64,000 bases of DNA from contig NZ_JBCMUN010000001.1 in NCBI RefSeq assembly GCF_050467285.1, forward strand, positions 310,001 to 374,000, written 5' to 3'. The notes under the pieces were generated by a model that was not told the DNA's origin, did not search any database, and worked only from the letters and a program-made list of their open reading frames with translations. Source of the DNA: Paenibacillus_E oryzisoli_A (lineage in GTDB: Bacteria > Bacillota > Bacilli > Paenibacillales > NBRC-103111). The position numbers and the translations under genes are program-made. Below, in pieces: positions 26,401 to 33,872 of this stretch (position 1 is its first letter; every line of letters starts with the position of its first letter).

Positions 26401-28016
26401 TTTCGCCGCCGCCACATCACGACATCTATTCGATCGAGGATCTCGCTGAGCTCATCCACGATCTCAAGAACGCCAACCCAAGAGCGCGGATCTCCGTGAA
26501 ACTCGTCTCCGAGGTTGGGGTTGGCACGATTGCAGCCGGCGTCGCCAAGGGGAAAGCGGACGTTGTCCTCATCTCCGGCTACGACGGCGGCACAGGCGCG
26601 TCCCCGCAGACGAGTATTCGCCACGCGGGACTGCCGTGGGAGCTCGGTCTGGCGGAAACGCACCAGACCCTCGTCCTGAACAACCTGCGCAGCCGGATCG
26701 CGGTCGAGACCGACGGCAAGCTGATGACGGGACGCGATGTAGTCATCGCAGCGCTGCTCGGGGCGGAGGAGTTCGGCTTCGCGACGACACCGCTCATTAC
26801 GATTGGCTGCGTCATGATGCGCGTCTGCCATCTGGACACCTGTCCGGTCGGCGTAGCGACGCAAAATCCGGAGCTGCGCAAAAAATTTGCCGGCGACCCG
26901 CAGCATGTCGTCAATTTCATGACGTTCATCGCGCAGGACGTGCGCGAGTGGATGGCACAGCTGGGCTTCCGTACGATTGAGGAAATGGTCGGCCGCACCG
27001 ACATTTTGGAAGGCAAGCAGGCGGTCGCCCACTGGAAAGCCAAAGGCGTCGATCTCGCGCCGCTGCTGCACCAGCCGGACGTCGGCGACGATGTCGGCCG
27101 CTTCTGCCAAATGCCGCAGGATCATGGCCTCGACCGCTCGCTCGACGTGACGAAGCTGCTGACGATCTGCGAGCCCGCCATCGAGCGCAAAGCGCATGTC
27201 CACGCTTATCTGCCGATCACGAACGTGAATCGCGTCGTGGGCACGATCGTGGGCAGTGAAGTGACGCGCAAGCACGGCGCGGAGGGCTTGCCCCACGATA
27301 CGATCCGGCTGCATTTCCACGGATCGGCGGGCCAGAGCTTCGGCGCATTCGTGCCGAAGGGGATTACGCTCTCGCTCGAAGGCGACGCGAACGACTACGT
27401 CGGCAAAGGACTGTCCGGCGGCAAGCTGGTCATTTTCCCGCCGGCGAGTGCGACCTTTGTTCCCGAGGAGAACATCATCATCGGGAACACGGCGTTCTAT
27501 GGCGCGACCGATGGCGATGCCTACATTCGCGGGATTGCCGGCGAACGCTTCTGCGTGAGAAACAGCGGCGTGCGCGCTGTCGTAGAGGGCGTAGGCGATC
27601 ACGGCTGCGAGTATATGACGGGCGGCAGGGTCGTTGTGCTTGGGGCGACGGGCCGCAATTTCGCGGCAGGGATGTCCGGCGGCATTGCATATGTGCTCGA
27701 CGAGAAGGGCGATTTTGCCTCGAAGGTGAACAAAGAGATGGTGCTCCTTGAACAGTTGGAGGAGACCTATGAAATGAATGAGCTGAAAACGATGATTCAG
27801 CATCACGCCACATTTACGGATAGCAGCGTAGCCCATAACGTCATTCAGCATTGGGAGGAATACGTTTGGAAGTTCGTGAAGGTTATTCCGAAGGATTACA
27901 AACGTATGTTCGACGCCATCGAGAAGGTGAAACGTTCCGGACTGAGCCAGCAGGAGGCCGTGATGGTGGCTTTTGAGGCGAATATGAGGGATGTTTCGCG
28001 GGTTGGCGGCAACTAA
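23424..28016 (+). CDS. gltB: Glutamate synthase (NADPH), large subunit
   Basis: A 1530-residue amidotransferase that makes glutamate from 2-oxoglutarate and glutamine. The N-terminal glutaminase begins after a short propeptide at HDACGIGF, where Cys22 becomes the N-terminal nucleophile. The central and FMN-binding domains follow (SYRGAQIFEAIGL; GRFGVTSHYLVNADEIQIK; SGYDGGTGASPQTSI), then the 3Fe-4S cysteines in CVMMRVCHLDTCPVG, then the beta-helical GXGXG domain (GAFVPKG, GLSGGKLVIFPP, GDHGCEYMTGG). The ATG at 23424 is nine bases after GAGAAAGG; a TTG at 23415 is also possible. gltD lies 203 bp downstream. No gltC regulator is adjacent. Confidence 0.97.
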   Translation: MRRNGLPPKQGLYDPGYEHDACGIGFVANIKGIKSHAIVKQALNVLCNLDHRGGQGSEQNTGDGAGILMQIPDAYFQEACTADNIKLPQAGHYGVGMVYLPQNLEERQACENTIERVVREEGQQFLGWRTVPTNNSSLGESAKSAEPFVRQVFIGQSADVTNNLDFERKLYIIRKISENAVKKDQPLSQFYYSSLSSRTIVYKGMLTPEQVDAYYVELQDEKVESALALVHSRFSTNTFPSWERAHPYRYLIHNGEINTLRGNVNWMHARQAMCETELFGDDWKRILPVIDTDGSDSQMFDNTLEFLMLSGRSLPHAAMMMVPEPWSKHEGMDDEKKAFYEYHSTLMEPWDGPAAIAFTDGTQIGAILDRNGLRPSRYYVTKDDLIVLASEVGVLDIEPERVLYKDRLRPGRMLLVDTEAGRIVADDEIKSSIASEQPYREWLNEHLISLEELDDAPFALGSDLDTLGQRQQAFGYTFEQLRKILEPMAKTGVDPIGSMGTDAPLAVLSNRSQLLYNYFKQLFAQVTNPPIDANFEEIITAQGTTIGPERNLIKPDPASCRQIRLATPFLTNVELAKLRHIQRDGFKTVTLSTLFTAAEGAAGLEQAMAALSQAADEAIADGATLIILSDRGVDSAKAPIPALLATSGLHHHLIREGTRTKIGLLVESGEPREVHHFALLLGYGAGAINPYLALETLDDMIQRKQLVGVDHEKATYNYIKAVTKGVVKVLAKMGISTIQSYRGAQIFEAIGLNQELVDKYFTWTYTPVGGIGLDVIAQEAVLRHQRAFSPQEGRDPVLDAGGDLQWRRDGEEHLYTPETVHALQTAVRTNNYGMYKSFAKLILREDEKYMALRGLLSFKEGRQPIPIEEVEPVEAIWRRFKTGAMSYGSISKEAHETIAIAMNRIGGKSNTGEGGEHPERFTPDENGDLRRSAIKQVASGRFGVTSHYLVNADEIQIKMAQGAKPGEGGQLPGSKVYPWVAEVRGVTPGVGLISPPPHHDIYSIEDLAELIHDLKNANPRARISVKLVSEVGVGTIAAGVAKGKADVVLISGYDGGTGASPQTSIRHAGLPWELGLAETHQTLVLNNLRSRIAVETDGKLMTGRDVVIAALLGAEEFGFATTPLITIGCVMMRVCHLDTCPVGVATQNPELRKKFAGDPQHVVNFMTFIAQDVREWMAQLGFRTIEEMVGRTDILEGKQAVAHWKAKGVDLAPLLHQPDVGDDVGRFCQMPQDHGLDRSLDVTKLLTICEPAIERKAHVHAYLPITNVNRVVGTIVGSEVTRKHGAEGLPHDTIRLHFHGSAGQSFGAFVPKGITLSLEGDANDYVGKGLSGGKLVIFPPASATFVPEENIIIGNTAFYGATDGDAYIRGIAGERFCVRNSGVRAVVEGVGDHGCEYMTGGRVVVLGATGRNFAAGMSGGIAYVLDEKGDFASKVNKEMVLLEQLEETYEMNELKTMIQHHATFTDSSVAHNVIQHWEEYVWKFVKVIPKDYKRMFDAIEKVKRSGLSQQEAVMVAFEANMRDVSRVGGN

Positions 28017-28219
28017 GAGACTGCGACGAATAAAGTACCGCTAATTTGCCGCCAAAACTCCCAAAACCGTGGAGATTTTGTCAGCAAAAGCGGATACTAA
28101 ATTCCTCGCAGCTCCTAACTGAATCGCGCAGCGTGTCCGTCTGCTCGTTGGGGGGCGGGCGTGCTTAAGGGCAGGGTGCCGGCTTGGCTGGCTATCATAC
28201 GCAGGAGGGATCAACGTAA
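28017..28219. other. gltB-gltD spacer with a large imperfect hairpin
   Basis: The 203-bp spacer holds a long inverted repeat (separate entry) followed by a GC-rich stretch and a GGAGGG ribosome site for gltD. No promoter with good hexamers was seen. Confidence 0.6.
28021..28111. repeat. 41-nt-arm imperfect inverted repeat between gltB and gltD
   Basis: The left arm (28021-28061) and right arm (28071-28111) are each 41 nt around a 9-nt loop. Matching blocks in order are CTGCGA, GAAT, AGTA, CCGCT, TTGC, CAAAA and TCC, with small mismatches and one-base bulges, roughly three quarters paired. It has no T run, so it is not a plain terminator. Confidence 0.75.
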
Positions 28220-29704
28220 ATGGGGAAACCGACGGGTTTTATAGAACATACACGTGAAGTGGCGTCCGAGACGGCTCCGCTCGTCCGAATCGGCCACTGG
28301 AAAGAATTCGTGACGCCGCTCACCGAAGATAAATTGCAAACGCAGGGCTCCCGCTGCATGGATTGCGGCATACCGTTCTGTCATACAGGCTCAATCATTA
28401 GCGGCATGGCGGCCGGTTGTCCGGTCAACAATCTCATTCCGGAATGGAATGATCTGGTGTATAAAGGCCGCTGGCGCGAGGCGCTGGATCGGCTGCACAA
28501 GACGAACAATTTCCCGGAATTCACGGGCCGCGTCTGCCCTGCGCCATGCGAGGGCTCCTGTACGGTAGGCCTCAAGGATACGCCGGTCACGATCAAAAGC
28601 ATTGAAAAAGCGATCATCGACAAAGGGTTCGCCGAAGGCTGGATCACCCCGCAGCCGCCGGAGGTGCGCACCGGCAAGAAAGTCGCGGTCGTCGGCTCAG
28701 GCCCATCGGGGCTTGCCGCTGCTGCGCAGCTCAACAAGGCCGGTCACTGGGTGACCGTGTTCGAGCGCGCCGACCGCGTCGGCGGCCTGCTCATGTACGG
28801 GATCCCGAACATGAAGCTGGACAAAAAATACGTGCAGCGCCGCGTGGATCTATTGGAAGCCGAGGGCGTGGCGTTTGTGACGAACGCACATGTCGGCGTC
28901 AACTATCCGATTGAGAAGCTGCAGGAGGAGTTCGACGCGATCGTACTTTGCGGCGGCGCGACGAAAGGCCGCGATCTGCCGATCGAGGGCCGCGAGCTGA
29001 AAGGTGTCCATCTGGCGATGGAGTTTCTGGGCAAAAACACGAAAAGCCTGCTCGACTCCGAGCACGCGGACGGCGCCTTCATCTCTGCCGAAGGCAAGGA
29101 TGTCATCGTCATCGGCGGCGGCGACACTGGCACGGACTGCGTCGGCACATCGCTGCGCCACAAGTGCCGCAGCGTGACGCAGTTCGAGATTATGCCGAAG
29201 GCGCCGGAAATGCGCCAGGCGAACAATCCTTGGCCGGAATGGCCGAAGGTGCTGAAGGTCGACTACGGCCAGCAGGAGGCCGCGGCGGTGCAGGGCGAAG
29301 ACCCGCGCACATACCTCATCAACACGAAGCGATTCGTGGGGGATGAGGAGGGCAACTTGAAGGAGCTGCACACGGTCTTGATCGAGTGGCAGAAGAACGA
29401 GAAGGGCCAGTTCGTGCCGGTCGAAGTGCCCGGCAGCGAGAAGGTGTACCCGGCACAGCTCGTGCTGATCGCCATGGGCTTCACCGGGCCGGAGCACACG
29501 GTGCTCGATCAGCTCGGCGTTGCGAAGGATGAGCGCTCGAACGCCAAGGCCGAGTACGGCAAATTCGCGACGAACGTCGAGGGTGTGTTCACGGCCGGCG
29601 ATATGCGCCGCGGCCAGAGCCTCGTCGTCTGGGCGATCAACGAAGGCCGCGCCGTGGCGCGTGAAGTGGATCGCTATTTGATGGGCGCGTCCAATTTGCC
29701 ATAA
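28220..29704 (+). CDS. gltD: Glutamate synthase (NADPH), small subunit
   Basis: A 494-residue flavoprotein that feeds electrons from NADPH through FAD and iron-sulfur clusters to the large subunit. The N-terminal 4Fe-4S cysteines are in CMDCGIPFCH (about residues 38-47) and CPAPCEGSC (about 98-106). The FAD site is VAVVGSGPSGLAAA (about 155-168) and the NADPH site VIVIGGGDTGTDC (about 296-308). A C-terminal GVFTAGDMRRGQSLVVWAI motif completes the FAD fold. The ATG follows AGGAGGG. The two GOGAT genes are usually cotranscribed, but here a structured 203-bp spacer separates them. Confidence 0.96.
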   Translation: MGKPTGFIEHTREVASETAPLVRIGHWKEFVTPLTEDKLQTQGSRCMDCGIPFCHTGSIISGMAAGCPVNNLIPEWNDLVYKGRWREALDRLHKTNNFPEFTGRVCPAPCEGSCTVGLKDTPVTIKSIEKAIIDKGFAEGWITPQPPEVRTGKKVAVVGSGPSGLAAAAQLNKAGHWVTVFERADRVGGLLMYGIPNMKLDKKYVQRRVDLLEAEGVAFVTNAHVGVNYPIEKLQEEFDAIVLCGGATKGRDLPIEGRELKGVHLAMEFLGKNTKSLLDSEHADGAFISAEGKDVIVIGGGDTGTDCVGTSLRHKCRSVTQFEIMPKAPEMRQANNPWPEWPKVLKVDYGQQEAAAVQGEDPRTYLINTKRFVGDEEGNLKELHTVLIEWQKNEKGQFVPVEVPGSEKVYPAQLVLIAMGFTGPEHTVLDQLGVAKDERSNAKAEYGKFATNVEGVFTAGDMRRGQSLVVWAINEGRAVAREVDRYLMGASNLP

Positions 29705-29753
29705 GAGACATTTGCAATGCCGCTCGGAAATTCTGCGCGCGCGTTGACGAAAG

Positions 29754-29795
29754 AAATGCCTGCAAGCGGGGTGCCGCTTGCAGGCATTTTTTATT
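29754..29795 (+). terminator. Terminator after gltD
   Basis: Perfect 16-bp arms AAATGCCTGCAAGCGG (29754-29769) and CCGCTTGCAGGCATTT (29774-29789) around a GGTG loop, with T-rich sequence after it. Confidence 0.9.
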
Positions 29796-30355
29796 GAAGA
29801 GGACACGAATCTCCTTACCTATTCCCGACCATCGATCATCCTCACTTTCGGGCGCAATTCCCTAGCTACTAACTTACTCCGAAGCCCCGTCGGTCACGCC
29901 TATTCTTGAACCAGACACCAGTCTCCTGAACGTCTCCACTCCATCGCTTCCATAATCCTGTATTTCGTACAGCTAATTGTCGCCATAACCGGGGAATCCG
30001 GCGGATTACCTGTATTTCCTACATGAAATGCAGGCTCAAACCTTAAAAAAGGTACCTAATCCGAGAAAACACCAATTTTTTACTGTAGGTTTTACAGGTT
30101 TTCATATAATTTGGGGTGTTTTTCCCTGATTTTGATGTAGCTTTTACAGGTTCGTGACTGTTGGAGCGATGAGGTCTGCCCCTTCGGCTGCCTCAAGGCC
30201 CACAACACGCGCGTTTGGACCAGCGGAATAAGCCCTTCTGCCCAGTTTTATTCAAAAAGATGAACAATTTCCACAATTCATGTACAATAGAGGACATGAA
30301 AAGGGCTGACGGAAGCGAATGATATAGAAGAAAGAACGGAAAGCGAGGGGAGCAC
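29796..30355. other. Intergenic gap after gltD
   Basis: About 560 bp without a gene. The middle holds the ~194-bp four-motif element (29957-30150). The rest is unremarkable C/T-rich sequence, then the start region of the coiled-coil gene with its GAGGGGAG site. Confidence 0.7.
29957..30150. repeat. Four-motif dispersed element, copy 1
   Basis: Four short motifs occur: CCTGTATTTCGTACAG at 29957, CCTGTATTTCCTACATG at 30009, TACTGTAGGTTTTACAGG at 30081 and TTTGATGTAGCTTTTACAG at 30131. The offsets 0, 52, 124 and 174 match those of a second copy at 54572 (0, 51, 123, 172), while the sequence between them differs. Confidence 0.7.
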
Positions 30356-30862
30356 ATGAAGAGGGAAGATCTCATAACGCCGGCTGAGCTGCAAGCGCTG
30401 CTTGGAGACAATGGCGGCGGGCTGCAGGAGTTTGCGCCGGACGAGCCTATTGGCGCGCAGCATTTGTATGCCCTGCAGCAGGCGGTCGTGCTCCTCTCCC
30501 GTCAGGTGGCGGAGCTGCAGGAGCAGTTGCAGGGGCATTTTCAGGAGCAGCACCTCAGGCATGAACAACTGCTCCGGCAATTCCAGCATCATCTCGAGTA
30601 CAAGCTGTACGAGCAGATGATGAATGGGGTTATCCTGCAGCGCACACCTGTCGCGCAGCAGCAAGAGACGCTGCCGGGGGAAACCCCTGCTGCCGCTCCC
30701 GCAGATTCAGTCGCAGAGCTGCATCCCGCGTTGATTCCGCCGCCAGCCGATCCGCACAGCACGGAAGAGCCGGAGGAGATTCCCCCGACTTATTCGCGCG
30801 TCAAGAGCTACCGCAAAATCCGCAAACGGAAAAAATCGTTCCTTGAGCGATTGTTTGAATAG
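30356..30862 (+). CDS. Hypothetical coiled-coil protein
   Basis: A 168-residue soluble protein with no family that I recognise. Residues about 36-88 form a strong Gln/Leu/Glu-rich coiled coil (LLSRQVAELQEQLQGHFQEQ). A Pro/Ala-rich linker follows, and the C-terminus is highly basic (VKSYRKIRKRKKSFLERLFE), suggesting nucleic acid or membrane contact. The ATG follows a good GCGAGGGGAG site. It stands alone between the repeat-bearing gap and a converging response-regulator gene. A role as a scaffold or DNA-associated protein is only a guess. Confidence 0.65.
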   Translation: MKREDLITPAELQALLGDNGGGLQEFAPDEPIGAQHLYALQQAVVLLSRQVAELQEQLQGHFQEQHLRHEQLLRQFQHHLEYKLYEQMMNGVILQRTPVAQQQETLPGETPAAAPADSVAELHPALIPPPADPHSTEEPEEIPPTYSRVKSYRKIRKRKKSFLERLFE

Positions 30863-30867
30863 TGTCA

Positions 30868-30905
30868 AGCCCTCAGAGCATACCTTCCTCGTGGGCTTTT
30901 TTTGA
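30868..30905 (+). terminator. Terminator after the coiled-coil gene
   Basis: AAGCCC and GGGCTT arms with a loop of about 20 bases and a T7 run. It overlaps the last codons of the converging response-regulator gene. Confidence 0.6.
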
Positions 30906-31568
30906 TGCTTGCACACGATCGCGCACGTCCATTTTGGCGTAGATGCTGGAGATGTAGTTTTTCACGGTGCCTTCGGAGAGGTAGAGCTTCTCGGCGATCT
31001 CCCGATTGTTAAGGCCGTCCGCGATGCCGTGCAGCACTTGAAGCTCGCGATCGCTCAGCCCGTAGGCGTCTGAGGAGCGCCCGCCATCGTCCGCAGGCTT
31101 GCCGGCACCCGAATCGGCCCCAACCGCTTCGGCGCCGCTGCGCGCCTGCTGCACCAGCAGCTTGGCGATGTCCTGCGGAATCAAGGTGCCGCCTTGATGC
31201 ACCCATTTGATGCCGGCGGCCAAATCTTTAGGATGAATGGCTTTCAGCAAATAGCCTTCGGCCCCTGCGCCGAGCGCGTCGATGACGTAGCCGACTTCCT
31301 GGAATGTCGTGAGAATAATGACGCGCGTTTGCGGCCATTTTGCTTTGATTTGGCCGGTCGCTTCGACCCCGTTCATCTTGGGCATATGAATGTCCATCAG
31401 CACGATGTCGGGCTGGTGGATTTCGCACTGTTCGAGTGCCACCAAGCCGTTCTCGGCAAGCCCGACGACATTGATGTCCGGGTCCATACCCAGCACGATA
31501 TGCAGGCTTTCCCGAATGAGGTCTTGATCATCGACGAGCAGTAGTTTCAGCGGCAGTTGTGCAGTCAT
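30873..31568 (-). CDS. NarL/LuxR-family response regulator
   Basis: A 231-residue DNA-binding response regulator. The receiver domain has the acidic pair (VDDQD, residues 12-16), phospho-acceptor Asp59 in VLMDIHMPKMNG, and the conserved Thr and Lys in ILTTF and LLKAIHP. The C-terminal LuxR helix-turn-helix is LSDRELQVLHGIADGLNNREIAEKL... (about 166-220). A Gly/Asp/Ser linker joins them. The ATG at 31568 follows AGGAGGC; the longer frame overlaps the kinase gene. Its partner kinase is directly upstream. The likely target is the divergent ABC exporter at 32937, where a palindrome lies in the shared promoter region. Confidence 0.92.
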   Translation of the reverse strand: MTAQLPLKLLLVDDQDLIRESLHIVLGMDPDINVVGLAENGLVALEQCEIHQPDIVLMDIHMPKMNGVEATGQIKAKWPQTRVIILTTFQEVGYVIDALGAGAEGYLLKAIHPKDLAAGIKWVHQGGTLIPQDIAKLLVQQARSGAEAVGADSGAGKPADDGGRSSDAYGLSDRELQVLHGIADGLNNREIAEKLYLSEGTVKNYISSIYAKMDVRDRVQASKKAHEEGML

Positions 31569-31606
31569 ATACAAGGAACGCCTCCTATTCTTTACTCTTC
31601 TAGTTC

Positions 31607-32809
31607 TTACAAAGCAGATAATCTTCTGGCCGGAATGGTGCACGTGATCGTCGTGCCCTCACCTGCCTGTGAATCGACCTGCAAAATGCCGTTGAGCGCA
31701 GCAATACGCTCCTGCATAGCGGCGATGCCGAAGCCGGCTTTGATCTGATCGGAGCCTGCGCCGTTATCGGCAACTTGCAGACGGATATGGTCGTCTGCGA
31801 ACGCGAGCTCGACCGCTACCTGCTCGGCGCCGCCGTGCCGCTTAGCGTTCGTTAACGACTCCTGCAAGCAGCGGATGAGAGAAAGCTTCGTCATTTTCGG
31901 TAAATCGAACTCATCGCCCCGTGTATCAAAACGAATCTGCGTGCCAGTATGCAGCGCAAACTCATTGGCGAGCCGCATCAACTGCTGGGACAAGAGCGAG
32001 TCGCCTTCCCGGGGAGCCATCTGATGGATGCTGCGGCGCACCTCTTCCAGACCGGCACGGGTGACGCCGCGAAGCACGTCGAGCTTCTGCCGCGCCATTT
32101 CCGGCGAGGCTTCGATGAGGTAGGACACCGCGTCCATACCCATGATGACTGACGTAAACGTGTGCCCGACTGTGTCATGCAGCTCGCGCGCCATCCGGCT
32201 CCGCTCCTCGACCAGCGTCATCTGCTCGATTTGGTTGGCGTACTGCTCGAGTGCGTTGTTTTGCTCATGGATGAGGCGGTATTGCCGCTGGTTCTCGGCG
32301 AGCAGCTTTTCCGTATGCTCGTTCGAGGTGACGACACGCTGCAGGCTGAGCCCGATGGCAAAGAATAGGCTGGCGTTCAGAATAAAGCTGAACAGCTGCC
32401 CGATCCCCATTCCGCTATGCAGCAGGATAAAGTAAACAATCGGCATCCCCACCATAAAAACGGGGGCGGTCCACCAGGCATTTTTTCGATCGGTGAGGAA
32501 TCCGATGACCATTAATGGGCAATTAATGATAAGTAAGAGATCCTGTTCCATCCAGGATAAAAAGATTTGCAGCGGCACCCCCGCTAGCAGTACGGCGATC
32601 GGATACCAGGCAGCATGGATATACTGCGGCCGCCAAAACAAAAAGGGAGCGCCATAAGCCAGCAGAATTGCACCAATCGTGAGCAGGGTCACTTGCAGGG
32701 AATGCTCGCGGAGATGTAGAAGCGTATAGAGCAGGCCAAGCAGGTTGGCGCCTGTCAGCACGATGAACAGGGACCATTCCACGCCGTGCCACGGTCTTCG
32801 TTGTACCAT
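31607..32809 (-). CDS. Sensor histidine kinase, NarX/DesK type
   Basis: A 400-residue membrane kinase. The N-terminus has about six hydrophobic helices (residues 10-165) with short loops and no large external sensor, the style of kinases that sense membrane state or a transporter. The HisKA_3 box ERSRMARELHDTVGH (about residues 206-220) carries the phospho-acceptor His. The ATPase domain shows ESLTNAKRHG, VADNGAG and GFGIAAMQERI. The ATG follows AAAGGAG. The response regulator starts 38 bp downstream. An intramembrane-sensing pair coupled to the divergent ABC-2 exporter is a familiar arrangement in antimicrobial peptide or lipid stress response. Confidence 0.92.
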   Translation of the reverse strand: MVQRRPWHGVEWSLFIVLTGANLLGLLYTLLHLREHSLQVTLLTIGAILLAYGAPFLFWRPQYIHAAWYPIAVLLAGVPLQIFLSWMEQDLLLIINCPLMVIGFLTDRKNAWWTAPVFMVGMPIVYFILLHSGMGIGQLFSFILNASLFFAIGLSLQRVVTSNEHTEKLLAENQRQYRLIHEQNNALEQYANQIEQMTLVEERSRMARELHDTVGHTFTSVIMGMDAVSYLIEASPEMARQKLDVLRGVTRAGLEEVRRSIHQMAPREGDSLLSQQLMRLANEFALHTGTQIRFDTRGDEFDLPKMTKLSLIRCLQESLTNAKRHGGAEQVAVELAFADDHIRLQVADNGAGSDQIKAGFGIAAMQERIAALNGILQVDSQAGEGTTITCTIPARRLSAL

Positions 32810-32886
32810 TTGTAAACGGTCTCCTTTTGGATCGTTCGTCTTCTCCTTATTTTACCTAATTTTGAACAAAAGCCATAGTGAACACA

Positions 32887-32905
32887 GTCATATTAATCAT
32901 ATGAC
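32887..32905. promoter_or_regulatory. Palindrome in the divergent kinase/ABC promoter region
   Basis: GTCATAT (32887-32893) and ATATGAC (32899-32905) form a perfect 7-bp dyad with a 5-bp centre. It lies 31 bp before the ABC gene. The size and spacing suit a dimer of a NarL-type response regulator. Confidence 0.6.
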
Positions 32906-32936
32906 CTGCAAATGTGACCGAGAAAGGGGTTTGAGC

Positions 32937-33872
32937 ATGACCGACACGCAGCCGGCTTCAACGGCGATTGTGCAAGTAGACCGCGTATCCAAACGGATCG
33001 GGTCCAAAACGATTATCAAACAGCTCAGTTTTGATGTGCCGCAGGGGGAGGTTTTTGGCTTCCTGGGACCGAACGGGGCCGGCAAAACGACGACGATCCG
33101 CATGATGGTGGGCCTGATGTCCATTTCGGAAGGCGATATTCGCATCCAGGGGTATTCCATCCGTTCGCAATTCGAGAAAGCGATTCGCCATGTCGGCGCC
33201 ATCGTCGAAAACCCGGAGATGTACAAGTTCCTGAGCGGGTACCGCAATCTGGTACACTACGCGCGTATGTTTCCGGCGATCGGGAAGGAGCGCATCGACG
33301 AAGTCGTTGCGTTGGTCGGGATGGGGAACCGGATTCATGACAAGGTCAAAACATATTCACTCGGCATGCGGCAGCGGCTTGGCATCGCACAAGCTCTCCT
33401 CCATAAGCCGTCCGTGCTGATTCTTGATGAGCCGACGAACGGCCTCGATCCTGCGGGGATCCGCGAGCTGCGGGATCATCTGCGCAAGCTGACGCGCGAG
33501 GAGGGCATCTCGGTCATCGTCTCGAGCCATTTGCTCGCGGAAATGGAGCTGATGTGCGACAGGGTCGCCATCATTCAGAACGGCCAGCTCGTCGACGTGC
33601 GGCAGATCAATGAATTCGGACGCGGGGAGGGCAAGGAGTCCGTGGCGTTCGAGCTGTCTTCGCCGGAGCGGGCGGAGGCGCTTGTACGTGCGGAAGGGCT
33701 GGCTTATCAGTCGGCCGACGAGCGGCTTATTCTCGAGCTGACGAAGGACGAGACGGCCGAGTGGAACAAGCGGTTCGTGACTGCGGGCATCGCGGTGTAC
33801 GGTATCCGGGCGGCGACGAAGTCGCTGGAAGATCAATTTTTGGAAATGACGGGACGTGATCCGATTGCTTAA
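32937..33872 (+). CDS. ABC-2 exporter, ATP-binding protein
   Basis: A 311-residue ATPase subunit. Walker A is GPNGAGKTT (about residues 42-50), the signature YSLGMRQRLGIAQALL (about 140-155), Walker B LILDEPTNGLDP (about 161-172) and the switch His in VSSHLL. The C-terminal ~85 residues form the accessory domain seen in BcrA/NatA-like exporters. The ATG at 32937 follows GAAAGGGG; the longer frame from 32745 overlaps the divergent kinase gene. It overlaps the permease gene by 17 bp. Exporters of this kind expel peptide antibiotics, lipids or ions; the substrate is unknown. Confidence 0.93.
   Translation: MTDTQPASTAIVQVDRVSKRIGSKTIIKQLSFDVPQGEVFGFLGPNGAGKTTTIRMMVGLMSISEGDIRIQGYSIRSQFEKAIRHVGAIVENPEMYKFLSGYRNLVHYARMFPAIGKERIDEVVALVGMGNRIHDKVKTYSLGMRQRLGIAQALLHKPSVLILDEPTNGLDPAGIRELRDHLRKLTREEGISVIVSSHLLAEMELMCDRVAIIQNGQLVDVRQINEFGRGEGKESVAFELSSPERAEALVRAEGLAYQSADERLILELTKDETAEWNKRFVTAGIAVYGIRAATKSLEDQFLEMTGRDPIA

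Noticed and set aside
25296..27851. Long (851-codon) open frame antisense to gltB
   Set aside because: It lies entirely opposite the conserved gltB gene, its translation is Arg/His-rich without any domain pattern, and long antisense frames are expected in GC-rich codon-biased genes.
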